A stretch of 64,000 nt of DNA, taken from contig NZ_JAABNO010000005.1 of NCBI RefSeq assembly GCF_009928445.1, forward strand, positions 62,001-126,000. The letters run 5' to 3'. The notes under the pieces are model-generated. The model was not told the DNA's origin. It searched no databases and saw only the letters and a program-made list of their open reading frames with translations. This stretch comes from Clostridium sp. C8-1-8 (lineage in GTDB: Bacteria > Bacillota > Clostridia > Clostridiales > Clostridiaceae). The position numbers were made by a program, and so were the translations under genes. Below are positions 36,006 to 45,028 of this stretch, piece after piece (positions within the stretch are counted from its first letter, which is position 1; each line of letters begins with the position of its first letter).

Positions 36006-37280
36006 ATGAGAAAGTTACTTTCAGTTTTCTTGATATTTATATTTACAAGTATCTTTATAGGTTGTGATAAGGAAAAAGTAAACGATTTAAATAAGACTCA
36101 AAAGATTACTTTGAAATTATGGCATATCTGGGCTCAAAAATCTCAGGATAATAACTCGATTATTATCGAAGATGTAATAAATAAATGGAACAAAGATAAC
36201 CCTAAGGTACAAATAGAAGTTGAGAGTGTGGAAAGTGAAAAATATAAGACAAAGTTAAAAACAGCATCAGCTACTAATGAGCTACCAGATATTTTTTATT
36301 CTTGGGGTGGAGGCTTTTCTGAACCTATGATTGATTCTGGAAGAGTTCTGGCGCTTAATAAGTTTTTAGATAAGGATATCACAAATCAACTTAATGAAAA
36401 TATGCTAGACAATGTTACCTATAAGAATAAAGTTTATGGGTTACCACTAACTTTTTCTGTTGGTACCTTTTATTTAAATGAAGAATTATTTAAGAAAGCT
36501 AATATAAAAATACCTAACGATTATGATGAACTTCTAGAGGCAGTTAACGCTTTTAGAAATGATGGAATTACGCCATTGTTAGTAGGTGAACAGGACAAAT
36601 GGACAGGCATGTTATATTACGATATTCTAGCCCTAAGAGAAGGTGGTATGGAAGGTTGTAAAAAAGCTTTATCCAGCGGTGATACTAACAATTTATATTT
36701 AAAAGCTGCACAGAGATTAAAGCAGTTAGTTGACCTTGGAGCTTTTGATGAATTTAGCTTAAAGGCGATGAGGGATGAATCAGAGCTACTGTTTAAGCAA
36801 GGAAAAGTACCTATGTATTATACTGGAAATTGGCTTGCAGGTGAAATACAGGCTGATAACTCTCCAATCAAAGATAAAGTAATAGTCAAGACATTTCCAT
36901 TGATGAACAAAAGTGCAGAAGGAGAAGATGATTTTCTTGGAGGTCCAGCAGATTTTTTAATGGTAAACAGTGAAACTAAATACAAGGAACAGGCTGTAAA
37001 GGCATTGGAATATCTATGTAAGACTATTTCAGATAGGTACTATGAGTTTGGATCGGGCTTACCTGCTTGGAAATATACTGGTGATGAAACCAATGTAAAT
37101 AAGCTTTCAAAACAACTAAGAAACCTTACTGCAAGTGGAAAATACCTTCTATACTGGGATATCTATTTAGGAGAGGAGAAAGGCAATAAACATAAGGAAC
37201 TTGTCTATAAGTTATTTCAAAAAAAGATAAGTCCCGAGCAATTTGCCAATGAGATGAAAAACTTGGAGGAAAAACATTAA
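36006..37280 (+). CDS. Extracellular sugar-binding lipoprotein, probable sensor subunit
   Basis: 424 residues. The lipobox IFIGC puts the lipidated Cys near residue 20. A family 1 solute-binding fold follows (LKLWHIWAQKSQ, then LPDIFYSWGGG and YGLPLTFSVGTFYLNEELF). No permease genes accompany it. It lies 4 nt before the histidine kinase gene, so it probably presents a sugar to that kinase rather than feeding a transporter. Known parallels are binding-protein/LytS-type kinase/YesN-type regulator sets such as XylFII-LytS in clostridia, although XylFII has a different fold. It could also serve a transporter elsewhere. Confidence 0.88.
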   Translation: MRKLLSVFLIFIFTSIFIGCDKEKVNDLNKTQKITLKLWHIWAQKSQDNNSIIIEDVINKWNKDNPKVQIEVESVESEKYKTKLKTASATNELPDIFYSWGGGFSEPMIDSGRVLALNKFLDKDITNQLNENMLDNVTYKNKVYGLPLTFSVGTFYLNEELFKKANIKIPNDYDELLEAVNAFRNDGITPLLVGEQDKWTGMLYYDILALREGGMEGCKKALSSGDTNNLYLKAAQRLKQLVDLGAFDEFSLKAMRDESELLFKQGKVPMYYTGNWLAGEIQADNSPIKDKVIVKTFPLMNKSAEGEDDFLGGPADFLMVNSETKYKEQAVKALEYLCKTISDRYYEFGSGLPAWKYTGDETNVNKLSKQLRNLTASGKYLLYWDIYLGEEKGNKHKELVYKLFQKKISPEQFANEMKNLEEKH

Positions 37281-37284
37281 GATT

Positions 37285-39081
37285 ATGAGAGATAAGTCAA
37301 TTAGGTTTAGCTTTGGTTTCATATTAGATAATATAAAGAGTAAATATTTAAATTCAAAGATAAGTTTAAAAATAGCTATATATTTTTCAATACTTTTTAT
37401 AGTTGCTATTTTTGCTCTTACTTTTATTTATGAACATATAAATAGAACTTATAACACTGAGAAATTAAAGCAAAGTTCCTTCGAAGCTCTAGATACAACT
37501 GAAGCAAGTACAAATTTAATAATTGATAATGTTTCGAATGCATCGAAAATGATAGTGTCTAGTGATGATATTCAGAATAACTTGAAAAACATAGATATAC
37601 AAAGCGATTTAGAGACACAGTATAATCTAAATAAATACCTAACCCAGTTCACTAATTTTAATCCTAATATAGCCTCTATTTATATATTAGATAACTACAA
37701 TAATAAGTATTATTCTGAAAATAATACCTTTAAAACCTTTAGTGTGGATGATATAAACAATATGAAGTGGTATAAGGAGGTATTAGACAAGCATGGAGGC
37801 TTTGTATTAAAGCTAAATGGGGGAGGTTTATTTCACAATAAAGAAGGAAGTTACGAATCCTATGTATCCTTTATAAGAATAATTAACGACATCAATACTC
37901 AAGAAAAGATTGGAGTTCTCATAATTAATATAAATGAAAAAGCCTTTTATGATTCTATAGTAAGCGTAAGTAATAAGTATGGTACGAAATTAATTATTGA
38001 AGATGAGAATAACAACATAATAACTAAGCCTGATATTGATGGACAAGTATTGCATGAGGCAGAAAAAGAGAAGGTTTATGCAGAAAATAAGGGGTTTGTT
38101 ATTAAAAGATTAAAAAATAAAGACTATATTATATCAAGCATAAAGATGTCTAATAACAATTGGAATCTGGTTAGTGTAAGTGAGTATAGTCAACTGAGAG
38201 AGCAATCTAACTATGTGAAATACTTTGTTATATTATTTATAGTTATAAATATACTTTTAATTGCCTTTGGGGCACTGGGAATATCCAGAATGATTACTAA
38301 GCCTTTAAGAAAACTACATTCATCCATGAAGGCAGTTAAGGATGGAGAGTTCAACACTGTGGACATAGAAACCTATAATGATGAAGTTGGAGCGGTTAAG
38401 GACGTATATAATTTAATGGTTTTTCATATTAAGTTTCTTTTAAATAAAATCAGAGACGATGAGAAGTTTAAAAGAAAGGCAGAGCTAGATGTGCTAATGT
38501 CACAAATAAAACCTCATTTTTTATATAATACTTTCGATACCATAAGTTCATTAGCTCTATCTGGAGAGAATAGAAATGTATATGAAGTTATAAAGGCATT
38601 AGGTACATTTTATAGAACAAGTTTAAGTAATGGCAAGGATATCATCACCATCGATGAAGAAATAAAAACCATTAAAAGTTATTTGATGATCCAAAAAGTA
38701 AGATATAGAGATAAATTTGAAGTGATATATGATTTGGATCCAAGCTGTAGTGAATTTAAGATAATAAAATTAGTTTTGCAGCCTTTAGTTGAAAATGCAA
38801 TTTATCATGGGTTAAGAAACAAAAAAGAGCAGGGAATTATTAAAATTTCTAGTAAATTGAAACTAGATTTTATTCAATTATCGGTAGAAGATAATGGCTG
38901 TGGCATTGATGCAGAAAAATTAAAAGATGTTTTGGAAAGTTCATCTTCTGGTATTGGAGTTAGAGCTACCAGAGAAAGGCTAAAAGTTTTCTATGGAGAT
39001 GAATGTAGCTTTTCTATCACCAGTGAAAAAAATATTGGTACTAATATAGTTATAACTTTACCTCAGAAGGAAGTGGAGTAA
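37285..39081 (+). CDS. YesM/LytS-type sensor histidine kinase
   Basis: 598 residues. Membrane helices lie at about 29-50 and 312-334 and enclose an extracytoplasmic sensor domain of about 260 residues. A HAMP linker follows (MITKPLRKLHSSMKAVKDGE). The His_kinase domain has QIKPHFLYNT with the phospho-accepting His near residue 410. The HATPase end has VENAIYHGLRNK and DNGCGID. It would autophosphorylate on sensing a sugar, directly or through the lipoprotein upstream, and pass phosphate to the next gene's product. The start lies about 15 nt after GGAGG, so coupling to the upstream gene is likely. Confidence 0.93.
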   Translation: MRDKSIRFSFGFILDNIKSKYLNSKISLKIAIYFSILFIVAIFALTFIYEHINRTYNTEKLKQSSFEALDTTEASTNLIIDNVSNASKMIVSSDDIQNNLKNIDIQSDLETQYNLNKYLTQFTNFNPNIASIYILDNYNNKYYSENNTFKTFSVDDINNMKWYKEVLDKHGGFVLKLNGGGLFHNKEGSYESYVSFIRIINDINTQEKIGVLIININEKAFYDSIVSVSNKYGTKLIIEDENNNIITKPDIDGQVLHEAEKEKVYAENKGFVIKRLKNKDYIISSIKMSNNNWNLVSVSEYSQLREQSNYVKYFVILFIVINILLIAFGALGISRMITKPLRKLHSSMKAVKDGEFNTVDIETYNDEVGAVKDVYNLMVFHIKFLLNKIRDDEKFKRKAELDVLMSQIKPHFLYNTFDTISSLALSGENRNVYEVIKALGTFYRTSLSNGKDIITIDEEIKTIKSYLMIQKVRYRDKFEVIYDLDPSCSEFKIIKLVLQPLVENAIYHGLRNKKEQGIIKISSKLKLDFIQLSVEDNGCGIDAEKLKDVLESSSSGIGVRATRERLKVFYGDECSFSITSEKNIGTNIVITLPQKEVE

Positions 39082-39085
39082 TAGT

Positions 39086-39889
39086 ATGAATGATATATTA
39101 AAGTTAATCACAGTGGATGATGAATATTTGATTAGAAATCTTATTAAAAACTGTATTTCTTGGGAGGAAATCGGAATAGATATAATCGGTGAGGCATCAA
39201 ATGCAGAAGAAGCAATAAATTTGATTGAGAATAATACTCCAGATATAATTCTGACAGATATCTGTATGCCTTCTACAGATGGATTGGACATGAGTAGATA
39301 TATTCTAGAAAGATATAATAAGGTTAGAGTTGTTGTAATTACAGGTTACGATGAGTTTGAGTATGCAAAGCGTGCAATAAAAGTGGGGGTAAGTGATTTT
39401 ATCCTTAAACCGATAAATGATGACGAGCTAAAAAGTACTATATTGAAACTAAAAAATACTATATTGAGTGAGAGAATTAAAGAAAGGGATTATAATCAAA
39501 TTAAGGATCGAATAAGCACTTTCGGGTCCATTGTTGATTTAAAAGAAAATTATAACTGTGAAGACAAATCTCTAAATATAGAAGAAATAAAAAAGTTTAT
39601 ACTTAAAAATATTTCAAATGATGAGCTTTCTTTAAAGTTAGTATCAGAATTTTTTTATGTAAATTCTAGTTATCTAAGTAGAATTTTTAAGACGAAAACA
39701 GGTATGAATTTTTCCGAATATATAATAAGTGTAAAGATGAAAATTGCTATGGATATGCTGAAAAATTCAGATTTAAAATCCTCTGAGATTGGTAGAAAAA
39801 TAGGTATACATGATCCAAATTATTTTAGTACTTGTTTTAAAAAATATACGGGCTTTTCAATAAAGGAATATAAAAAACTGATTCTATAG
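39086..39889 (+). CDS. YesN-type response regulator with AraC output
   Basis: 267 residues. The receiver domain (about 5-120) has the acidic pair DDE (11-13), phospho-acceptor Asp58 in LTDICMPSTDG and Lys in FILKPIND. A short linker leads to an AraC-type double helix-turn-helix (about 167-267; YLSRIFKTKTGMNFSEYI and GIHDPNYFSTCFKKYTGFS). It is shorter than many YesN proteins because the middle coiled region is small. It probably activates sugar-use genes nearby, such as the importer and xylosidase. It is 4 nt from the kinase gene. Confidence 0.93.
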   Translation: MNDILKLITVDDEYLIRNLIKNCISWEEIGIDIIGEASNAEEAINLIENNTPDIILTDICMPSTDGLDMSRYILERYNKVRVVVITGYDEFEYAKRAIKVGVSDFILKPINDDELKSTILKLKNTILSERIKERDYNQIKDRISTFGSIVDLKENYNCEDKSLNIEEIKKFILKNISNDELSLKLVSEFFYVNSSYLSRIFKTKTGMNFSEYIISVKMKIAMDMLKNSDLKSSEIGRKIGIHDPNYFSTCFKKYTGFSIKEYKKLIL

Positions 39890-39904
39890 GAATCAGTTTT
39901 TTGT
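39872..39904 (+). terminator. Terminator after the response regulator
   Basis: AAAAAACTGATTC pairs with GAATCAGTTTTTT; the loop contains the stop codon. Confidence 0.85.
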
Positions 39905-40112
39905 TCTCTAGGGAAATTAATTTTAGATAAAATGGTATATGGATATGTTAGTAATATTTAAAAGAGTATATTTTTTCGACTGAAACCGATTATATTTTTG
40001 TTGATGAAACTCTCTTTTTTAACTGTTATATAACTAATTTAAAAAAATATCCAATAATAGTTGACATTAAGAAGATTATGGATTAATATTAATTCATACA
40101 AAACAGATAAGA

Positions 40113-40385
40113 AATATAGGTTTTAAACGATGAAGAGAAGAGTAATTTAAGAGTATTCTGAAGAGAGAAACCTCCTTGGCTGGAAGAGGTTTTAGAGGAA
40201 GCTTAGAAGAAGTGCATCTCTGAGTTCTGAATTGAAAGTAAGTAGACTTCAGCGGGAACGCCCGATATAGCGTTGCGGTATGTTTGTACCAATACATTAA
40301 CTAGATTTTATGTATTATTATATAAATCAGAGTGGATAACGAAGTTTATAACCTCGTCTCTGAAAAGGAGACGGGGATTTTTTGC
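40113..40385 (+). promoter_or_regulatory. T-box leader, read as tRNA-Cys specific, controlling the peptide importer
   Basis: Stem I: AGAGA (proximal 5' strand) pairs with TCTCT (40217-40221). UUUAAG pairs with CUUAGA above the specifier loop. The 3' side of the loop reads AAGTGCA, placing the specifier TGC at 40213-40215, one base before TCTCT, as GGC sits in the known glyQS leader. The T-box AGTGGATAACG lies at 40331-40341; TGGA pairs with a tRNA ending UCCA, and tRNA-Cys has U at the discriminator position. A terminator follows (CCTCGTCTC with GAGACGGGG, then TTTTTT). Uncharged tRNA-Cys would favour read-through into the transporter genes. Confidence 0.85.
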
Positions 40386-40404
40386 TGTTAGGGAAGTTTT
40401 GAAC

Positions 40405-40458
40405 TATTATGTTAGCTAAACCTAGTAATCTAATAGGTTAAAAAACTTGTTAAGTTAT
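40405..40458 (+). repeat. Dispersed repeat family 4, copy d
   Basis: TATGTTAGCTAAACCTAGTA then ATCTAATAGGTTAAAAAACT and TGTTAAG. It lies just after the T-box terminator, inside the transcribed leader, as copy c does after the ZTP riboswitch. Confidence 0.5.
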
Positions 40459-40565
40459 ACAGTAAAAAAGAAAATACTTCTTCATTAATTATAAATCTAT
40501 ATGTTAAAGAAATTAATCTAAGGTTTTGTTGTATTGACTTAATTTATCAAGGGGGAAGAAAACAA

Positions 40566-42140
40566 ATGAAACTTAAAAAAGTATCAATGCTACTTACAGC
40601 GTTAACTACAGCAGCTTTATTAATGACTGCTTGTGGCACAACAAAAAATGCTTCTAATGCAGCAACTACAGCAACAAAAACAGATACCTTTGTATATGGT
40701 ATTGATGGAGATCCAGGTAATTCTGTAAATGTAATTACTACAAGCGATCGTTATGGGCTTATGGAGATAAAGGCATTATATTCTCCATTATATATGTACA
40801 ATGTAGATGGAGTTAATTACTTCCTAGCTGAAAGTATGACACAATCAGCAGATAAGAAAACTTACACTGCAAAGCTTAGAAAAGATGTTAAGTGGAGCGA
40901 TGGAGTTAAGTTTACCGCTGACGACGTTGTGTTTACATATAATGAGATGTTGAACGAAAAAAATGCAGGTTGGGCATATAGCCAGCTTATATTCAACGGA
41001 AAGCCAGTTCAAGTTACAAAAGTAGATGACTACACAGTTAACTTTACACTTCCTGAAGTTAGTGCTCCAGGCATGGAACTTTTAGGTAACATCTTCATAA
41101 TGCCTAAACATGTATATGAAGGTGAAACAAACTTTGAAAACAGTGCGAAAAATGCTAAACCTGTAGGTACAGGTCCTTATAAGCTACAAGAGTACAAGGC
41201 TGGTCAATACGTTAAGATGGTTAGAAACGATGACTACTTCTTAGGTAAAGCTAAGATTCAAAATGTTGTATTTAGAGTAATTCCTGATGCAAATACAGCT
41301 AAGCTTTCTCTACAAAAAGGTGAAATAAATGCACTAGCTGTTCAGTCAAGAGATTTAGATAGCCTTCTAAAGGGAAGTAACCTTACACCTTACAAGTATG
41401 ACGAAGGTAGAATAGCTTACATGGTGCTTAATTCTAACGCTGAAAAACTTAAGGATGCAAGTGTAAGACAAGCTATATTCTATGCTCTAAACAGAACTGA
41501 TTTAATAAATGCTTCTTTTGGATCTGAAGAATATGCTAAAAAGGCTTATTCCTTCCTACCAAACGAAAGTAAGTATCACACTGATGATGTAGAAAAGTAT
41601 GAATTTAACCAAGCTAAAGCAAAGGAACTTTTATCTAAAGCTGGAGTATCAGGCTTAAAGCTTAAACTTGGATACCCAGGAAGTAATGTACCTTACCAAA
41701 AGGAAGCTGCTATAATTCAACAAAACTTAAAGGCTGTTGGAATTGATGTTGAACTTGCTGCTGGTGAAGATGCTGCTATAAGCAAGCAAATGAAGGATCC
41801 TAAGAGCAACTACGATATGTTCCTTGGCGGATACATCATGGGGATAGATCCTGACACTTTCAACTCATTATTTATATCTGATAGTTCACACAATTACAGC
41901 CACTATAACGATAAGCAAATTGATGACTTATTTAATGCTGGTAGAGTGGAGACTGATGAAGCAAAGAGAAAAGATATCTATGATCAAGTTCAAAAGAAAT
42001 TACAAGCCAATGCTTATTTCTATCCAATACTTGAGAACAAGAGAATAGTTACAATGAGTTCTAACTTAGATGGAATCAAGGATGCTCAATTAGTACCAGT
42101 ATATACTTTTGAGGATATGTCTAAGCTTTACTATAAATAA
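40566..42140 (+). CDS. Peptide-binding lipoprotein (OppA/DppA family)
   Basis: 524 residues. The lipobox LMTAC places the lipidated Cys at about residue 23. The family 5 solute-binding fold includes LRKDVKWSDGVKFTADDVVF, the conserved GTGPYKL and the VRQAIFYALNRTDLI segment. It captures short peptides outside the cell. The cognate permeases and ATPases follow in one operon. Given the tRNA-Cys T-box upstream, the ligand may be a cysteine-containing peptide such as glutathione or gamma-glutamyl-cysteine derivatives; this is inference. GGGGG lies before the ATG. Confidence 0.92.
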   Translation: MKLKKVSMLLTALTTAALLMTACGTTKNASNAATTATKTDTFVYGIDGDPGNSVNVITTSDRYGLMEIKALYSPLYMYNVDGVNYFLAESMTQSADKKTYTAKLRKDVKWSDGVKFTADDVVFTYNEMLNEKNAGWAYSQLIFNGKPVQVTKVDDYTVNFTLPEVSAPGMELLGNIFIMPKHVYEGETNFENSAKNAKPVGTGPYKLQEYKAGQYVKMVRNDDYFLGKAKIQNVVFRVIPDANTAKLSLQKGEINALAVQSRDLDSLLKGSNLTPYKYDEGRIAYMVLNSNAEKLKDASVRQAIFYALNRTDLINASFGSEEYAKKAYSFLPNESKYHTDDVEKYEFNQAKAKELLSKAGVSGLKLKLGYPGSNVPYQKEAAIIQQNLKAVGIDVELAAGEDAAISKQMKDPKSNYDMFLGGYIMGIDPDTFNSLFISDSSHNYSHYNDKQIDDLFNAGRVETDEAKRKDIYDQVQKKLQANAYFYPILENKRIVTMSSNLDGIKDAQLVPVYTFEDMSKLYYK

Positions 42141-42212
42141 GAGTTTTAATTTCAATACATGGGGATGTATATTCTCCATGTATAATTTATTAATTAAGGA
42201 AGTGAGAATAAA

Positions 42213-43166
42213 GTGGCAAAATACATACTTAAAAGAATTCTTCAGGCTATTCCGCTACTTTTAATAATTACTATAATATGTTTTACATTAATTCAATTAG
42301 CACCATACAACGCTGTTGATGCAATGACAACACCAAAAATGCCTCAAGAAACAGTCAATCTAATAAAAGCCAAGTACGGTTTTGACAAACCTGCCTATGT
42401 TCAGTATTTTTTATGGCTTAAAGGCATGGTTACAGGCCAGTTTGGATATTCTATAGTAACGCATGAAGCAATATCAAATGACTTAGCTGCAAGGCTTCCA
42501 GCTACTATGATATTAGTATTACCAGCTTATTTGATTGCCCTAGTGGTATCCATAGTTCTTGGGTTAGTTGCTGGAGCAAACAAAAATAAATTTGTAGACA
42601 AGATTGTAGATGGTTTCTGTTCTATAAGCATAGCTACTCCAACCTTTTGGTTTGCAATGATTTTAATTTATATATTTGGGTATAAGCTTGCTTTATTACC
42701 TATATTAGGTATGAATACTATAGGAGTCGAAGGCTCAGCTGGTGACTTTTTACTTCATTATATAATGCCATGTTTGGTTTTAGTAATTGCATATACTCCA
42801 GGACTTATAAGATATGTAAGATCTTCAACGATTGGACAAACTTCTGAAGGTTATGTAATGGTACAAAATGCCTTTGGAGCTAGTAAAAAAGAAATATTAT
42901 TTAAGCATATATGTAAAAATGTATTATTACCAATTATTACGAAGGTAGGGATGGCATTGCCTATGCTTGTAACTGGAGCGATGATTACTGAGACTGTATT
43001 TGGTTGGCCAGGGGTTGGACCATATTTTGTTACAGCAGTTCGCGGACTAGACTATCCAGTTATTATGGCAATTTTAGTTTTATCTTCTTCTATGGTTATA
43101 ATAGGTAATTTACTGTCAGATATATTATATTCAATTGTTGACCCTAGAATAAAAGAAATGGAGTAA
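42213..43166 (+). CDS. Peptide ABC importer permease 1 (OppB/DppB type)
   Basis: 317 residues with six membrane helices. The N-terminal LKRILQAIPLLLIITIICF and the EAA-type loop near NAFGASKKEILFKHICKNVL are diagnostic. The C-terminal GWPGVGPYFVTAVRGLDYP is typical of DppB. GTG start with AAGGAAGTGAG upstream, about 70 nt after the binding-protein gene. Confidence 0.92.
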   Translation: MAKYILKRILQAIPLLLIITIICFTLIQLAPYNAVDAMTTPKMPQETVNLIKAKYGFDKPAYVQYFLWLKGMVTGQFGYSIVTHEAISNDLAARLPATMILVLPAYLIALVVSIVLGLVAGANKNKFVDKIVDGFCSISIATPTFWFAMILIYIFGYKLALLPILGMNTIGVEGSAGDFLLHYIMPCLVLVIAYTPGLIRYVRSSTIGQTSEGYVMVQNAFGASKKEILFKHICKNVLLPIITKVGMALPMLVTGAMITETVFGWPGVGPYFVTAVRGLDYPVIMAILVLSSSMVIIGNLLSDILYSIVDPRIKEME

Positions 43167-43171
43167 GATCT

Positions 43172-44023
43172 ATGAAAAGCATAAGATTAAAGAACGTTAT
43201 AGATGAGTTAAAAGGTAATAAAAGTGCTTTGTTTTCAGTAGCTTTTCTAGCTTTTATAATATTGATTTCTATATTCGCATTTTTACTACCAATGGACCCT
43301 GATGCAACAAATACTGCAATTATATTACAAACTCCTAGCTCAAGTCATATCTTTGGAACTGACGAACTTGGGAGAGATTATTTAGCGAGAACTATATATG
43401 GTGGTAGAGTATCTCTTATTGTCGGAATTCTTGCAATGATCATCTCTACAAGTATTGGTATTGGAGTTGGTACAATAAGTGGCTATTTTGGAGGTAAGAT
43501 AGATAACTTATTGATGAGATTTGTTGATATAATATCCTCAATTCCTTGGATGATACTTGTTACTGTAGTAAGTATATTTTTAAAACCTGGTCTACAAGCA
43601 ATAATCATAGTAATTGGCTTGTTCTCATGGATGGAGACTGCAAGACTAGTACGTGCAGAGACTCTTTCTGTAAAGCAAAGAGAGTATGTACTATATGCAA
43701 ATTCTATCGGTGAATCCTCTAGAAATATAATTTTTAGACACATTATACCAAGTGTATTTCCTACAATAATAATAGCTTCAACTTCAAGTATCGCAAATGC
43801 CATAATGACTGAATCTTCTCTAAGCTTTTTAGGTTTAGGAATTCAGCAACCAATGTCTTCTTGGGGAAACTTACTACAAAATGCTCAAACTAATCTACAG
43901 AGTGCGCCATACATGGCAATCTTGCCAGGAATACTTATAATTTTAACCATATACTCCTTTAATAAATTAGGAAATGTATTAAGAGTATTTGCAGAGCCAA
44001 GAACTTCAGGAGGTGGAAAATAG
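43172..44023 (+). CDS. Peptide ABC importer permease 2 (OppC/DppC type)
   Basis: 283 residues with six membrane helices. HIFGTDELGRDYLARTIYGG is the conserved OppC/DppC signature near the first extracytoplasmic loop. The EAA loop is NSIGESSRNIIFRHIIP, and LSFLGLGIQQPMSSWGNLL follows. It pairs with the upstream permease. 5 nt separate the two genes. Confidence 0.92.
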   Translation: MKSIRLKNVIDELKGNKSALFSVAFLAFIILISIFAFLLPMDPDATNTAIILQTPSSSHIFGTDELGRDYLARTIYGGRVSLIVGILAMIISTSIGIGVGTISGYFGGKIDNLLMRFVDIISSIPWMILVTVVSIFLKPGLQAIIIVIGLFSWMETARLVRAETLSVKQREYVLYANSIGESSRNIIFRHIIPSVFPTIIIASTSSIANAIMTESSLSFLGLGIQQPMSSWGNLLQNAQTNLQSAPYMAILPGILIILTIYSFNKLGNVLRVFAEPRTSGGGK

Positions 44024-44027
44024 CATT

Positions 44028-44999
44028 ATGAATGAAGAAAAGCTTCTTAAGGTTGAAAACTTAAAAACTACTTTTTATAACAAAGATAAAAAGATACAAG
44101 CAGTAAGAGGAGTAAGCTTTCAGGTTAATACTGGTGATATACTCGGCATTGTTGGAGAATCAGGCAGCGGGAAAAGTGTTCTTATGAGATCTGTAATGAA
44201 TATTCTTCAAGAAAATGCTAAAGTAGATTCTGGTGAAATCAACTTTGAAGGAAAAGATATACTAAAACTATCTCGTAAAGAGATGAGAAAGATCAATGGG
44301 AAAGAGATGGCTATGATCTTTCAGGACCCTATGACGGCCTTAAACCCATTAAAAAAAGTTGGAGAACATATAGTTGAAATACTAGTTAGACATAAAGGTG
44401 TAAGTAAAAAAGAAGCCAAGGAATTGGCTGTTGAACTATTAAAAGCTGTAGGAATTCCTATGCCTGAAAAGAGAATAACTCAATATCCTCATGAGTTTAG
44501 TGGTGGTATGAGACAAAGAGTGTTGATAGCAATGGCACTTGCTTGTAAGCCAAAGCTGTTAATTGCAGACGAACCTACTACTGCTTTAGATGTTACTATC
44601 CAAGCTCAAATACTAGAGCTTTTAAAAGCACTTAAAGAAGATAATGATATGTCCATAATACTTATAACTCATGATCTTGGAGTAGTAGCTAATATCTGCA
44701 ATAGAATTGCTGTAATGTACGGTGGTTTAATAATGGAAGAAGGGCTTACAGAAGAAATATTTTATGAAACTAAGCACCCATATACAAAGGCTTTATTAAA
44801 TTCAATACCTAAGGTAGAAGGTGAAGAAAAGATACGCCTTAAACCTATTCAAGGATCAGCTCCTTCTTTACTAAATCCACCTAAAGGATGTCCTTTTGCA
44901 GAAAGATGTCAGTATGCCGAGGAAAGATGTTTTAATGCAATGCCAAGTTATAAGAACCACTCAAAAACCCATAGATCTATGTGCTTTTTGTCAGAATAA
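44028..44999 (+). CDS. Peptide ABC importer ATPase 1 (OppD/DppD type)
   Basis: 323 residues from the ATG at 44028, 4 nt after the permease stop; AGGAGG lies further upstream inside that gene. The longer ORF from 43989 overlaps the permease and is less likely. Walker A is GESGSGKSV, the signature FSGGMRQRV, Walker B ADEPTTALD. The C-terminal oligopeptide-binding motif has cysteines in PPKGCPFAERCQYAEERC, typical of Fe-S-carrying OppD/DppD ATPases. Confidence 0.93.
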   Translation: MNEEKLLKVENLKTTFYNKDKKIQAVRGVSFQVNTGDILGIVGESGSGKSVLMRSVMNILQENAKVDSGEINFEGKDILKLSRKEMRKINGKEMAMIFQDPMTALNPLKKVGEHIVEILVRHKGVSKKEAKELAVELLKAVGIPMPEKRITQYPHEFSGGMRQRVLIAMALACKPKLLIADEPTTALDVTIQAQILELLKALKEDNDMSIILITHDLGVVANICNRIAVMYGGLIMEEGLTEEIFYETKHPYTKALLNSIPKVEGEEKIRLKPIQGSAPSLLNPPKGCPFAERCQYAEERCFNAMPSYKNHSKTHRSMCFLSE

Positions 45000-45028
45000 G
45001 TTTTCTTAGTATAGTAAGGAGGATTAAA

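Noticed and set aside
36006-37280. Reading the family 1 binding lipoprotein as part of the importer at 30.4-34 kb
   Set aside because: That importer is of the CUT2 type and already has its own type I binding protein; a family 1 protein belongs with CUT1 permeases, which are absent.
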